Source: VAZQ01 sp963835165 (lineage in GTDB: Bacteria; Pseudomonadota; Alphaproteobacteria; Rhizobiales; Xanthobacteraceae). Taken from it: a DNA stretch of 64,000 bases. Of the stretch, positions 18,252 to 26,922 are shown in pieces. Every line of letters begins with the position of its first letter. Position 1 is the first letter of the stretch. The stretch spans positions 11,117 to 75,116 of the forward strand of contig CAWIGD010000036.1 in the NCBI GenBank assembly GCA_963835165.1. The letters run 5' to 3'. The notes below the pieces were generated by a model. That model was not told the DNA's origin. It worked only from the letters and a program-made list of their open reading frames with translations, and searched no databases. Both the position numbers and the translations under genes were made by a program.

Positions 18252-20333
18252 ATGAGTACTTCCCGCTATCGCCTTGGCGTCGATGTGGGCGGCACCCATA
18301 CCGATCTCGTGCTGCTCGACACGACGACCGGGGAGCTTTTGATCGAGAAGGTCGCGAGCACGCCGCGAAACCCCGCCCTCGGCGTGCTGGATGGGATCGC
18401 CAAGTTCATTGCCAGAGGTATCGCGCCGGACGAGATCGGCTTTTTCGCCCACGGCACCACCATCACCACCAATGCGCTGCTTGAAATGCGCGGCGCCAAG
18501 GTCGGGCTGCTGATTACCAAGGGCTATCGCGCGGTGCAGGAAATCCAGAACCAGGCGCGTGACGGCAACCTGTTCGACTATTTCTATTCGAAGCCGGCGG
18601 CGATCGCTCCGCAGAGCCTCACCAAGGAGATTCCCGAGCGCTGCGACTACGCCGGTCGCGTTCTCCTGCCGCTCGATGAGACCGCCGTTCGCGAGGCCGC
18701 CCGCGAGCTCAAGGATGCCGGGGTCGAGTCGATTGCGGTGTGCTACCTCTTCTCGTTCATGAATCCCGCGCACGAAGAGCAAACGCGCGCACTGATCCAT
18801 GATCAGTTTCCCGCCGTCCAGGTCTCGCTGTCGAGCGAGGTCTTGCCCCGCATCCGGGAATGGGCGCGGCTGTCGACGACCCTGCTCAACGCTTATCTCG
18901 AGCCGGTCATGGTGCGCTATATCGCCCATCTCAATGGCGGATTGGATTCCGCCGGAGTTCGCACACCCCAGCGCTTCCTGATGCAATCGAACGGCGGCGT
19001 GATGCCGTTTTCGGCGGCGATCGCCGGCGGCCGCACCGTGCACACGTTGTTCTCCGGCCCCGCGGCGGGCGCGCAGGCGAGCGCGTATCTCGCGCGCGAG
19101 GACGCACAGCGCGGCCTTGTCACCCTCGACATGGGCGGCACCAGCGCCGACATCGCCTTCATCGAAGGCGGCGCGCCGCTCGAAGTCACCGAGGGGGTGA
19201 TCGCGCGCCGCCAGATCGACGTGCCCGCGCTCGACATGACTACGATCTCCGCCGGCGGCGGCTCGATCGCCTGGATCGACGGCGGCGGCTTTCTCAATGT
19301 CGGCCCGCAGAGCGCCGGCGCCGATCCCGGTCCGGCATGCTACGGACGCGGTGGAACGCGGCCGACGGTCACCGACGCCGACCTCGTGTGCGGCTATCTC
19401 AATCCCGACTATTTCCTCGGCGGAGCACAGACGCTGGATGTCGCGGCGTCGCGCACAGCTCTCAAGGAGTATGTCGCAGACCCGTTGCGGATGGATGTGA
19501 TGGCAGCCGCCGCCGGAATCCAGCGCATCGTCGACATGCGCATGGCCGATGAGGTGCGCGTGTTCGCGGCCAAGCGCGGCGTCGATCTCTCCGCCTTCAC
19601 GCTGTTGCCGTTCGGCGGGGCTGGTGCCGTTCATGCCGCCGCAGTCGCCGAGGAACTCGGTATGCGGCGCATTCTGGTGCCCCCGCGTCCCGGAGCGTTC
19701 TCCGCGCTGGGTCTTCTCTGCACCGACGTGGTGCACGACTACATCCGCTCGGAGCTCCGGCCGCTCGCGGAGATCACCGCCGATCATGCCGAGGATATTT
19801 TCCGACAATTGGAACGCAAGGCGGGCGACGAGCTTGCCGCCGAAGGAATGTCCGCCGCCGATGCCCGCTTCGCACGCGAACTCGACCTGCGCTACACCGG
19901 CCAGGGATACGAATTGCGTACGCCGCTCGAAGGACTGTTCGCTGACCGGCTGACCGCCGTTGCGCTCGCTGCGGCGCGGGACAGGTTCGACGAGCGTCAC
20001 GCCCGCAGCCATGGCCACGCGGCCAAGGAAAGGCCGGTGGAAGTGGTGAGCTACCGCCTGCGCGTGCGCGTGGCCGTGCCCAAATACGAGCCGCGCGAGG
20101 TTGCCGCGGCACCATCGCCGCGCTTCGTCGCCAACGCGGTCAAGGGCAGACGAGGCGTGTCGTTCAATGGACCGATGATCGACGCGGTGCTCTATGAGCG
20201 CGATGGCCTCGATATCGGAGCGACGATCACGGGGCCGGCTCTGGTCGAGCAGTTCGATGCCACAACCGTCATTCCCCCGGGCTGGAACGGGCAAGTCGAC
20301 GGCTACGGCAACCTGATCATGGCAAGGGCATGA
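18252..20333 (+). CDS. hyuA: Hydantoinase/oxoprolinase family protein, subunit A
   Basis: A 693-residue ATP-dependent amidohydrolase subunit. The N-terminal ASKHA-type phosphate loop is RLGVDVGGTHTDLVLLDTTTG. The second nucleotide site is LVTLDMGGTSADIAFIEGG, and the C-terminal part carries the acetone-carboxylase-like tail. HyuA/HyuB-type enzymes open hydantoins or 5-oxoproline, and relatives carboxylate ketones; the actual substrate cannot be read from sequence. Its ATGA overlap with the next gene supports a heterodimer. It is preceded by 27 bases after the VOC gene. Confidence 0.92.
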   Translation: MSTSRYRLGVDVGGTHTDLVLLDTTTGELLIEKVASTPRNPALGVLDGIAKFIARGIAPDEIGFFAHGTTITTNALLEMRGAKVGLLITKGYRAVQEIQNQARDGNLFDYFYSKPAAIAPQSLTKEIPERCDYAGRVLLPLDETAVREAARELKDAGVESIAVCYLFSFMNPAHEEQTRALIHDQFPAVQVSLSSEVLPRIREWARLSTTLLNAYLEPVMVRYIAHLNGGLDSAGVRTPQRFLMQSNGGVMPFSAAIAGGRTVHTLFSGPAAGAQASAYLAREDAQRGLVTLDMGGTSADIAFIEGGAPLEVTEGVIARRQIDVPALDMTTISAGGGSIAWIDGGGFLNVGPQSAGADPGPACYGRGGTRPTVTDADLVCGYLNPDYFLGGAQTLDVAASRTALKEYVADPLRMDVMAAAAGIQRIVDMRMADEVRVFAAKRGVDLSAFTLLPFGGAGAVHAAAVAEELGMRRILVPPRPGAFSALGLLCTDVVHDYIRSELRPLAEITADHAEDIFRQLERKAGDELAAEGMSAADARFARELDLRYTGQGYELRTPLEGLFADRLTAVALAAARDRFDERHARSHGHAAKERPVEVVSYRLRVRVAVPKYEPREVAAAPSPRFVANAVKGRRGVSFNGPMIDAVLYERDGLDIGATITGPALVEQFDATTVIPPGWNGQVDGYGNLIMARA

Positions 20334-21997
20334 GTATGGATGCCATCACCATCCAGATCCTGCGCAACAAGATCGCGAGCCTGGTCGATGAAATGCACTA
20401 CCATTTCTATCGCTCCGGCTACTCGACCATCATCCGCGAGTCGCGCGACTTCAGCTGCGTGATCCTCGATCGCAACGGCCGGCTGATCGTGGCGCCACCC
20501 ATGTTCTTCCACGCCCCGGTCTACCGGCATCTCGTCGGACGCATTCTCGAACTCTATGGCGGCCTTGCCGAAGGCTCGGGGATCAAGGACGGCGACGTGT
20601 TCGTCTCCAATCATCCCTATGCCGGCGGTCTGCCCCACGTCTCCGACATGGCGTTCGTCGCGCCGGTTTATGCCGCCGGTGAACTCGTCGCATTCTCGGG
20701 CACGATAGCGCACAAGGCAGACGTGGGGGGCGCCGTCGCCGGTTCGACCTCCGCCAACGCCACCGAGATGTTTCAGGAGGGCCTGCTGCTGCCCCCCATC
20801 AAGATCGTGGACGGCGGCGTCGCGCAGACCGATATCGAGCGCATCATCCTCGCCAACAGTCGACAGCCGGGCCTGGTTGGCGGCGATATCCACGCCCAAA
20901 TCGCTGTGACCCAGATGGGCGCGGCACGAGTCCGGGAATTGTGCAGTCGTTTCGGCGCGGCCACCGTCACCGACGCCTTCGCCGCCATCCTCAAGGGCGC
21001 AGCGGATGAATTGCGCGCGGCCATCGCCAAATTGCCGGAAGGAGAAGCGTCCGCGGAAGGTCTGCTCGACAGCGATGGGGTCGCGCTCGACCAGCCGATC
21101 AAGCTTGCAGTCACCGTTGCAATCAAGAATGGGGTCGCGAGCTTCGACTTCTCGAACAGCGATCCGCAGGCCCGCGGCCCGGTCAACCTGCGCCCGTCCA
21201 TGGTGGAAGCCTGCGTCTTCTACTCGCTCATCGGCTGCCTCGGCCCGAACCTGCATTTCAATGACGGCATGCGCGACGTGGTGCTGCTCATCTACGCGCC
21301 GCGCACGGTGACCAACGCCGAGGCGCCCGCATCCGTCTCCAATTACCAAATGGTCAACCTCAAGCTTGTCGATGTCATTCTCGAAGCGCTCGCGCATTTT
21401 CATCCTGCACGGGCGATCGCCAATGCCGGCTCGTCGAGCGCGTTGACCATCGCCTGGGCCAAGGGCAGGCCCGGACAGTCGAACATGCAATACGAGATCA
21501 TGGGTTCGGCCTATGGCGGGGGAATGGGCCATGACGGCGCCTCCGCCACCGCCACCCACCTGAGCAACCTGCACACCACGCCGATCGAAATCCTGGAATC
21601 CGAGTTTCCCTGCCGCATCACGCGCTTCGACCTGGTGCCGGATTCCGGCGGCGCCGGCCGGTGGCGCGGCGGACTGAGCCTCGAGCGCGAATACGAGCTG
21701 CTCGAGGACGCAACCGTCATTCGCCGCTACGACAAGAGCCGTTTTCCACCCAAGGGCGTCGCCGGGGGCAAGGCCGGGCGCGGCGCGCGCTTCGTGATCA
21801 GGCTCGGCACCGCGCAGGAATATGTGACGCCGTCATCGGGCCGTTACGAGCTAAAGGCGGGCGAGCGCTTCCTGCTGCAAAGCGCGGGAGGCGGCGGCTG
21901 CGGCGAGCCGCCGGCGCGCGACGGCGCCGCACTCGACCGCGATATCGCCGAGGGATATATCTCGGCCGAGGCGGCGAAGAAGGAGTACGGTAGGTAG
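20330..21997 (+). CDS. hyuB: Hydantoinase/oxoprolinase family protein, subunit B
   Basis: A 555-residue partner of the preceding subunit, beginning in the ATGA overlap. Family blocks are visible: IVAPPMFFHAPVYRH, VFVSNHPYAGGLPHVSDMAFVAPV, SGTIAHKADVGG, GMGHDGASATATHLSNLHTTPIEILESEFPCRI and the glycine-rich GGAGRWRGGLSLEREYELLED. It is expected to form the catalytic complex with HyuA for ATP-dependent lactam or imide hydrolysis. It is followed by a dispersed repeat (22012-22108) and then the racemase-fold gene. Confidence 0.92.
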   Translation: MSMDAITIQILRNKIASLVDEMHYHFYRSGYSTIIRESRDFSCVILDRNGRLIVAPPMFFHAPVYRHLVGRILELYGGLAEGSGIKDGDVFVSNHPYAGGLPHVSDMAFVAPVYAAGELVAFSGTIAHKADVGGAVAGSTSANATEMFQEGLLLPPIKIVDGGVAQTDIERIILANSRQPGLVGGDIHAQIAVTQMGAARVRELCSRFGAATVTDAFAAILKGAADELRAAIAKLPEGEASAEGLLDSDGVALDQPIKLAVTVAIKNGVASFDFSNSDPQARGPVNLRPSMVEACVFYSLIGCLGPNLHFNDGMRDVVLLIYAPRTVTNAEAPASVSNYQMVNLKLVDVILEALAHFHPARAIANAGSSSALTIAWAKGRPGQSNMQYEIMGSAYGGGMGHDGASATATHLSNLHTTPIEILESEFPCRITRFDLVPDSGGAGRWRGGLSLEREYELLEDATVIRRYDKSRFPPKGVAGGKAGRGARFVIRLGTAQEYVTPSSGRYELKAGERFLLQSAGGGGCGEPPARDGAALDRDIAEGYISAEAAKKEYGR

Positions 21998-22011
21998 CAT
22001 GGCGTGACGAG

Positions 22012-22108
22012 TCGTCATTGCCAGGCTGACCAGACTTAAACGGCACCATCGAGCTAAACGTCAGCCTTGTCTGACTGATGGATGCGCGGGGCAGGCCCGC
22101 GCATGACG
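22012..22108. repeat. Dispersed palindromic repeat, copy 1
   Basis: Begins CGTCATTGCC and ends with an inverted repeat ATGCGCGGG / CCCGCGCAT (22082-22090 and 22096-22104, 5-base spacer) followed by GACG. A related copy at 56885-56990 shares the CGTCATTGCC start, the GCTTGACC-type core and the GGATGCGCGGG...GCGCAT end. Rhizobial genomes carry many such elements. The terminal hairpin could also end transcription of the hyuAB operon. Confidence 0.6.
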
Positions 22109-22118
22109 CGAGAGGGTC

Positions 22119-22844
22119 ATGGCCTTTTCGAGTTGGCGCGGCGTCGTAGGCATGATCAACCCGACCTTGCGGCCGGGCGTGACCGAGGAGGTCATCCGCC
22201 TGCTGCCGGAGGGCATCGGACTGATTCCGCTCTTCCTCAATGTCCGTCGCGGCACCGCGGACGAGTTCGAAACCTTGATGCCGGCCTACGAGGAGCTCGT
22301 CGCGGTGCTGGCCGAATGCGGCTGCGACCTGATTCATCCCCACGGCGCGCCGCCGTTCATGGTGCAGGGCCGCAGGCGCGAAGCCGAGATCATCAAGACC
22401 TGGGAGAGGAAATACAAGACGCCGATCATGAGCGTGGCGCAGAATCACGTGAACGCGCTCAAGACTCTGAAGGCCAAGACCATCATCGGCGCCACTTACT
22501 TTCCCCCCAACCTCAACGCCATCTTCGCCAAATATTTCCGCGACGCCGGCTTCACCGTGCGCGGCATGGAAGGAATCGACGTGCCCTTCAGCAAGGTGCA
22601 GGAGCTGTCGAGCCACCAGGTGTACGCCCACATCAAGCGCAATTTTCTCCGGGCGAAAGGCGCCGACGCGATCTACATGCTCGGCTCCGGCTGGCGCACG
22701 CTCGACATCATCGAGACGCTGGAGCAGGACCTGCAGGTGCCCGTAGTGCATCCGGTGACGGCACGCGTCTGGGAAATTCAGAAGCGCCTGCACGTGCGCG
22801 AGCCGAGGCAGGGCTTCGGCCATCTGCTCGCGGCGTTGCCGTAA
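22119..22844 (+). CDS. Asp/Glu racemase-superfamily protein (maleate isomerase/arylmalonate decarboxylase-like)
   Basis: A 241-residue protein of the aspartate/glutamate racemase fold, nearest in pattern to maleate cis-trans isomerases and arylmalonate decarboxylases (GMINPTLRPGVTEEV, LIPLFLNVRRGTADE, GWRTLDIIETLEQDLQVPVV). In those enzymes Cys residues occupy DLIxYACTSGS-like and SCTNLRT-like positions. Here the matching stretches read DLIHPHGAPPFM and LGSGWRT, so both sites appear to be Gly. Two other Cys (ECGCDL) lie close by. It could be an isomerase with altered chemistry or a non-catalytic relative. It lies between hyuAB and a TctC gene. Confidence 0.78.
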   Translation: MAFSSWRGVVGMINPTLRPGVTEEVIRLLPEGIGLIPLFLNVRRGTADEFETLMPAYEELVAVLAECGCDLIHPHGAPPFMVQGRRREAEIIKTWERKYKTPIMSVAQNHVNALKTLKAKTIIGATYFPPNLNAIFAKYFRDAGFTVRGMEGIDVPFSKVQELSSHQVYAHIKRNFLRAKGADAIYMLGSGWRTLDIIETLEQDLQVPVVHPVTARVWEIQKRLHVREPRQGFGHLLAALP

Positions 22845-22856
22845 GCGAGAAGAGCC

Positions 22857-23918
22857 ATGTCCGACAGGCTGCGCACGGCGCTCGTCGTTCTGCTTTGCGC
22901 CTCGTGGTGCGACATGCTGGCAGCCACGCGGTACGCGGCGGCACAGTCCGTCGAGCCATTCTACAAGGGCCGCACCGTCACGATGCTGGTTGGCACTTCG
23001 CCGGGGGGTATCAACGACATCTCGGCGCGGCTGGCGGCGCGACATCTGTCGCGTTTCATTCCAGGCAACCCGAACATCATCGTCCAGAACAATCCGGGCG
23101 GCGGCGGCCTCGTCACCGCCAACCGCCTCTATTTCAATTCCGACAAAGACGGCACGGTCCTTGCCAAGCTCGAGCGCGCCGTGCCGCAGCTCGCCATCCA
23201 GGGCAATCCCAACGCCCAGTTCGATCCGGCAAAGTTCACCTGGCTTGGAAGCTTCTCGTCCTATGACGACGACGCCTACCTGATGCTCGTCAATACCAAT
23301 CATGCGGCCAGGACCATCGCCGACCTCAAGACGCCCGGCGTGTCCGTGACGCTGGGCGCGGACAATGCCGCGTCGAGCAACCTGATCTTCGCCGTGATCG
23401 CGAAGGAGGTGCTCGGCCTCAACGTGAACGTGGTGCGCGGCTATACCGGTGCGGCGCCGCTGTTTCTCGCCATGCAGCGCGGCGAACTCGATGGCCAGAT
23501 GGTGGGCCTGAGTTCGGTGCGAACCGGGCAGCGCGATCTCTGGAATAGAAAGACATTCCGGCCGCTCATGGCCTTTGGCCGCACGACGCGGCACCCAGAG
23601 TTTCCGGACATGCCGACCGCGCGCGAGCTTACCGATGATGCGACTACGCTTTCGCTTCTGGAGTTCGCGGAGCTTCCGTTCTTCATGGCGCTGCCATTCG
23701 CCGCGCCGCCCGCTATCCCGGCGGATCGAGCCAGGACGCTGCAGGCGGCGTTCCTTGCGATGTGCCGGGACAAGGCGTTTGTCGACGAGGCCGAGAAGCT
23801 CGGCATCGACATGAGTCCGGTCGATGGCGATGCGATCTTAAAGCTGCTGGCGCGGACCGCGGCTACGCCGAAGGACGTGATTGCGCGTTACAACGCGATC
23901 GGCGGGGAGAGGAAATAG
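22857..23918 (+). CDS. TctC/Bug-family solute-binding protein
   Basis: Periplasmic extracytoplasmic receptor of a tripartite tricarboxylate transporter, 353 residues. The signal peptide spans about residues 1-30 (ends AAAQS). Bug-fold motifs are FYKGRTVTMLVGTSPGGINDISARLAARHL, NPNIIVQNNPGGGGLVTANRLY and the SLGADNAASSNL ligand loop. It is longer than the usual ~325 residues. It starts 12 bases after the racemase-fold gene, so it is cotranscribed with the catabolic operon and may deliver the substrate to the TctAB fusion at 11765. Confidence 0.88.
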   Translation: MSDRLRTALVVLLCASWCDMLAATRYAAAQSVEPFYKGRTVTMLVGTSPGGINDISARLAARHLSRFIPGNPNIIVQNNPGGGGLVTANRLYFNSDKDGTVLAKLERAVPQLAIQGNPNAQFDPAKFTWLGSFSSYDDDAYLMLVNTNHAARTIADLKTPGVSVTLGADNAASSNLIFAVIAKEVLGLNVNVVRGYTGAAPLFLAMQRGELDGQMVGLSSVRTGQRDLWNRKTFRPLMAFGRTTRHPEFPDMPTARELTDDATTLSLLEFAELPFFMALPFAAPPAIPADRARTLQAAFLAMCRDKAFVDEAEKLGIDMSPVDGDAILKLLARTAATPKDVIARYNAIGGERK

Positions 23919-23956
23919 GCGAGGCGGCGGTTCCGTAACCTCGGCGCGACCAGCGC

Positions 23957-24478
23957 TCACGCCTTCTCCAGAATCCGGTCCTGCTTCCTGAAGTGATAGC
24001 GCGGCAGCACGTCGAGGTCGGTGCCGGTGACGCGGATCACCCAGGCCTTCTCCGGATGCGCCGTCGAATGGATCACGCCCGGGCCATAGGCCTTGGTCTG
24101 ACCGGGGCCCAGGCGATATCTGCTCACCGGCTCCAGCACGGCGTGGTCCTCGCTCTCCGGGTTGGCACGGCGCCACTCCGTCATCTCGGTATGCTCCCGT
24201 GCGTTGCCGTAGATCGCCCATGACGCCCCATGGCTGTGCGGCTTGCCGATCTTGTTTCCCTCCTGCACGTGCGCGAGCACATAGAAGTCGGTCTCAGGAT
24301 CGTGGTAGAGCACGCGCCGGCCGGGCGGCGTGGCATCGCTGAAGGTTTCGGCGACAAAGGACGGATTGGACAGAAGCCGTCCGAGTCGTTGCGAGATTTG
24401 CGCCAGCGCATTTGCCTGCGGTTCGGCCTTAAGCAGCGCGCGACTTTCCGCGCAGAACTCATCGAGCGTGTAAGCCAT
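23957..24478 (-). CDS. Cupin-fold protein, cysteine-dioxygenase-like
   Basis: Start taken at ATG 24476-24478, giving 173 residues (MAYTLDEFCAESRALLKAEP...); the open frame extends further upstream but without coding character. The central motif PHSHGASWAIYGNAREHTEM supplies the two His and the Glu of a cupin metal site, with a later GVIHSTAHPEKAWVIRVTG block giving the third His. This is the pattern of type I cysteine-dioxygenase-like cupins, so a thiol or small-acid dioxygenase is possible. It faces the TctC gene at 24663 across a 184-base divergent region. Confidence 0.78.
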   Translation of the reverse strand: MAYTLDEFCAESRALLKAEPQANALAQISQRLGRLLSNPSFVAETFSDATPPGRRVLYHDPETDFYVLAHVQEGNKIGKPHSHGASWAIYGNAREHTEMTEWRRANPESEDHAVLEPVSRYRLGPGQTKAYGPGVIHSTAHPEKAWVIRVTGTDLDVLPRYHFRKQDRILEKA

Positions 24479-24662
24479 GGTGGTCTCCGTCCCGATCTGC
24501 TCTGTCATACACGAGATCGCCAACATGCGCACCCGCGATCCTGTCGGGTTGACGCCCGTCCTCGCCCGGCGCTGATAAGCGGGTCGAATCCCGGCAGGTT
24601 TCCGCCCGGAAACGCAACGGCTACGATGGGTCAAAAGGCCCGCGAATGATGTGGAGGAACGA

Positions 24663-25640
24663 ATGTCCCGCTTCGGTGCTGTGATCGCGCTCGCGACCGC
24701 CATGGGGGCGGCGCTTTGGCCGTGGCCAGGCGCCGCGCAAGAGCCCTTTCCATCGCGAACGGTGAAGATCGTGGTTCCGGCCGCGCCCGGCTCGACCACC
24801 GACACCCTCGCGCGCATCGTGGCGGACCAGCTCGGCCAAAAGTGGGGCAAGACGGCGATCGTCGAGAACGTCCCCGGCGGGGCGATGAATATCGGCGCCG
24901 GCAACGTCGCGCGCGCGGCGCCGGACGGCTACACCTTGCTGGTCGCGCCGCCCTCCCCGCTTTCGTTCAATCATATGCTGTTTCGCGACCTCGGCTACGA
25001 GCCGACCAAGTTCGTCGCGATCACCATGCTGGCGAAAATCCCCAACGTTTTGGTGGTTCGCAAGGATCTTCCGGCAACGACGTTGAAGGAGCTTCTCGAC
25101 TACGGCAAGGCCAATCCCGGCAAGCTCTCCTATGCCTCGCAAGGCGTGGGCTCCACCGCGCACCTGTCGGCGGCGCAACTTGAAGTGCAGGCCGGCATCA
25201 AGATGGTGCACGTGCCCTATCGCGGCGCACAGCCGGCGCTGACGGACGTCGTCGCCGGTCATGTCGACATGTTCTTCGACACGCTCGCGACCTCGGTCCC
25301 GCTCTACCGCGAGAACAAGGTCAAGCTCTTGGGCGTGGCCGATCTGCAGCGCGCCGGCGTCATACCGGACGTGCCAACCTTCTCAGAAGCGGGGCTGCCC
25401 GGCTTCAAGTCGATCACCTGGTTCGGATTGGTCGCGCCACCGGGCACGCCCGTCGCCCTGGCGGAAAAGATCAACCGCGACGTCGTCGAAATCCTCAAGA
25501 GCAAGGAGGTCGGCGACATGCTGCGCCGGATCTCGCTCGAGGCGGGAGCGACGACGCCCGCCGACACCGCGCGATTCTTTGCCGAAGAGACGGCCTTGTG
25601 GACCAAGGTGATCAAGGAAGCGGGGATCGAGCCGCAATAA
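24663..25640 (+). CDS. TctC/Bug-family solute-binding protein
   Basis: A second periplasmic Bug receptor, 325 residues, with signal peptide 1-24 (ends PGAAQE) and the family motifs FPSRTVKIVVPAAPGSTTDTLARIVADQL, VENVPGGAMNIGAGNVARAAPDGYTLL and VHVPYRGAQPALTDVVAGHVDM. ATG 24663 is preferred over GTG 24651 because GGAGG lies just ahead of it. No permease gene is adjacent, so it either shares the TctAB fusion at 11765 or has a sensing role, as is common for the expanded Bug family. Confidence 0.9.
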   Translation: MSRFGAVIALATAMGAALWPWPGAAQEPFPSRTVKIVVPAAPGSTTDTLARIVADQLGQKWGKTAIVENVPGGAMNIGAGNVARAAPDGYTLLVAPPSPLSFNHMLFRDLGYEPTKFVAITMLAKIPNVLVVRKDLPATTLKELLDYGKANPGKLSYASQGVGSTAHLSAAQLEVQAGIKMVHVPYRGAQPALTDVVAGHVDMFFDTLATSVPLYRENKVKLLGVADLQRAGVIPDVPTFSEAGLPGFKSITWFGLVAPPGTPVALAEKINRDVVEILKSKEVGDMLRRISLEAGATTPADTARFFAEETALWTKVIKEAGIEPQ

Positions 25641-25657
25641 CCGCCGATGTCCCGGAC

Positions 25658-25687
25658 CCGGCGGCGGAAGATCCGGCGGCGGAAGAT
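25658..25687. repeat. Two tandem 15-bp units between convergent genes
   Basis: CCGGCGGCGGAAGAT is repeated twice in direct contact (25658-25672 and 25673-25687), in the 63 bases separating the convergent TctC and TAXI genes. No function is evident. Confidence 0.6.
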
Positions 25688-25703
25688 CTGATCCGACCGT
25701 CGC

Positions 25704-26603
25704 TCACGTGAGCAGCCCCGCCTCGCGATAGGCACGCAGCGCACCGGGATGAAGCGGCACGCCGCCAAATTCGAGCGCCGCACGGCCCTGCGACCGGAGC
25801 GGCCGGAACAGATCGCTCATGCCCAGGAACAAGGGATTGATCCGGCCGAGTTCGTCGCAACTCGCGACGATCGCCGCGACCGCCGCGCAAACCGTTGCCT
25901 CCGGCACGCGCCGATGGCTGACCAGCACGTTGACCACCGCGACCTGGGGCAGGTCCGCATCAAGACCGCGGATGGCGCCCTTGCGCATGACGGTACGACG
26001 ATAATCGGGCACAGCCTGCATCACCCTTTCCAGTTCGTCGCGTTCGTAGGGCAGGACGCGCAGCCCGACGCGCTCGGCGAGGTCGGTCATGACCGCATTG
26101 GGAATGGGACATTGGAACTGGGCATCGATGTCGCCCGCGGCCAACGCCTCGGCGCCAGCGGCGAAGTCGAGATAGACCGGCGTGAACTGCGAAAAGCTCA
26201 TGCCGAGCGCGCCGAAAATACCGTGGGCATGCTGTACCATGCCGCTCGTGCGCGGGCCGACCGCGACGCGACGCGCCCGCAGGTCGGAAAGCGATCGGAT
26301 CGGCGATTGCGCCCGCACGATGAAGAACAACGGGCCGGCGTTCATCAACGCCACCATGGCAAGGTCGATCGGCTGGGCGAACGGAGCCTCCCCGTTCTTC
26401 GCGCGGCCGATCCAGTTCGAGGCCATGAAGCCGAACTCGATCTCGCCCGCCTGCAGGCGATTTGCGTTCTCCGTGCTGGCGGACTTGGACTCCAGAAGTT
26501 CGACCGGAACGAGTTCCGGTTGCCGCTCGAATATGATCTTGAGGGCGCGGCCCTGGCTGTAGAAGGTGCCGTCGTATTCCGAGGTGCCGATCCGGATTGT
26601 CAT
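25704..26603 (-). CDS. TAXI-family TRAP solute-binding protein without signal peptide
   Basis: A 299-residue NMT1/TAXI-type binding protein: MTIRIGTSEYDGTFYSQGRALK, NRLQAGEIEFGFMASNW, LRARRVAVGPRTSGMVQHAHGIFGALG, YLDFAAGAEALAAGDIDAQFQ. Family members are normally exported, but here the fold begins at residue 3, and the upstream frame offers no hydrophobic leader. Either the start is further upstream past a frame lesion, or the protein is cytoplasmic or a sensor. No TRAP permease is adjacent. Confidence 0.78.
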   Translation of the reverse strand: MTIRIGTSEYDGTFYSQGRALKIIFERQPELVPVELLESKSASTENANRLQAGEIEFGFMASNWIGRAKNGEAPFAQPIDLAMVALMNAGPLFFIVRAQSPIRSLSDLRARRVAVGPRTSGMVQHAHGIFGALGMSFSQFTPVYLDFAAGAEALAAGDIDAQFQCPIPNAVMTDLAERVGLRVLPYERDELERVMQAVPDYRRTVMRKGAIRGLDADLPQVAVVNVLVSHRRVPEATVCAAVAAIVASCDELGRINPLFLGMSDLFRPLRSQGRAALEFGGVPLHPGALRAYREAGLLT

Positions 26604-26922
26604 ATCATCGCTTCGCGTTCAATACCGCGCAACGCCTCGACCCGCGCGCCACGCTGAAACTGCGACCATCACCGTGTTCGCGATACGACGATATCGCCGC
26701 ACTGTCACGGATTGATTCCTGCCGCGGGGTTGTGCAAGAGCCGCCCAACAGGGGGCCTGCCGTTGCGGTATCGGATGCCCTTGTCCTCGCCCTGCACCGC
26801 ATCGCTGCCGCTTCGCCGCGATGGGTCAGCCATGCGGTTTTGGGTCCGGCAGGCCGCTTCCCTTCGAACCCGCACGGTCGTACGCTAACCAAAAAATGCT
26901 GCCAATGTCGGGGAGGAAGGCG
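26604..26922. other. Divergent intergenic region, TAXI protein / cytochrome c
   Basis: About 320 bases between the leftward TAXI gene and the rightward cytochrome gene. An open frame continues upstream of the cytochrome start to 26821 but has no coding character. Promoters for both directions should lie here; I could not identify a specific box. Confidence 0.45.

Noticed and set aside
17955..20294. 779-codon minus-strand frame over hyuA
   Set aside because: High-GC antisense open frame; the + strand encodes a full hydantoinase A subunit.
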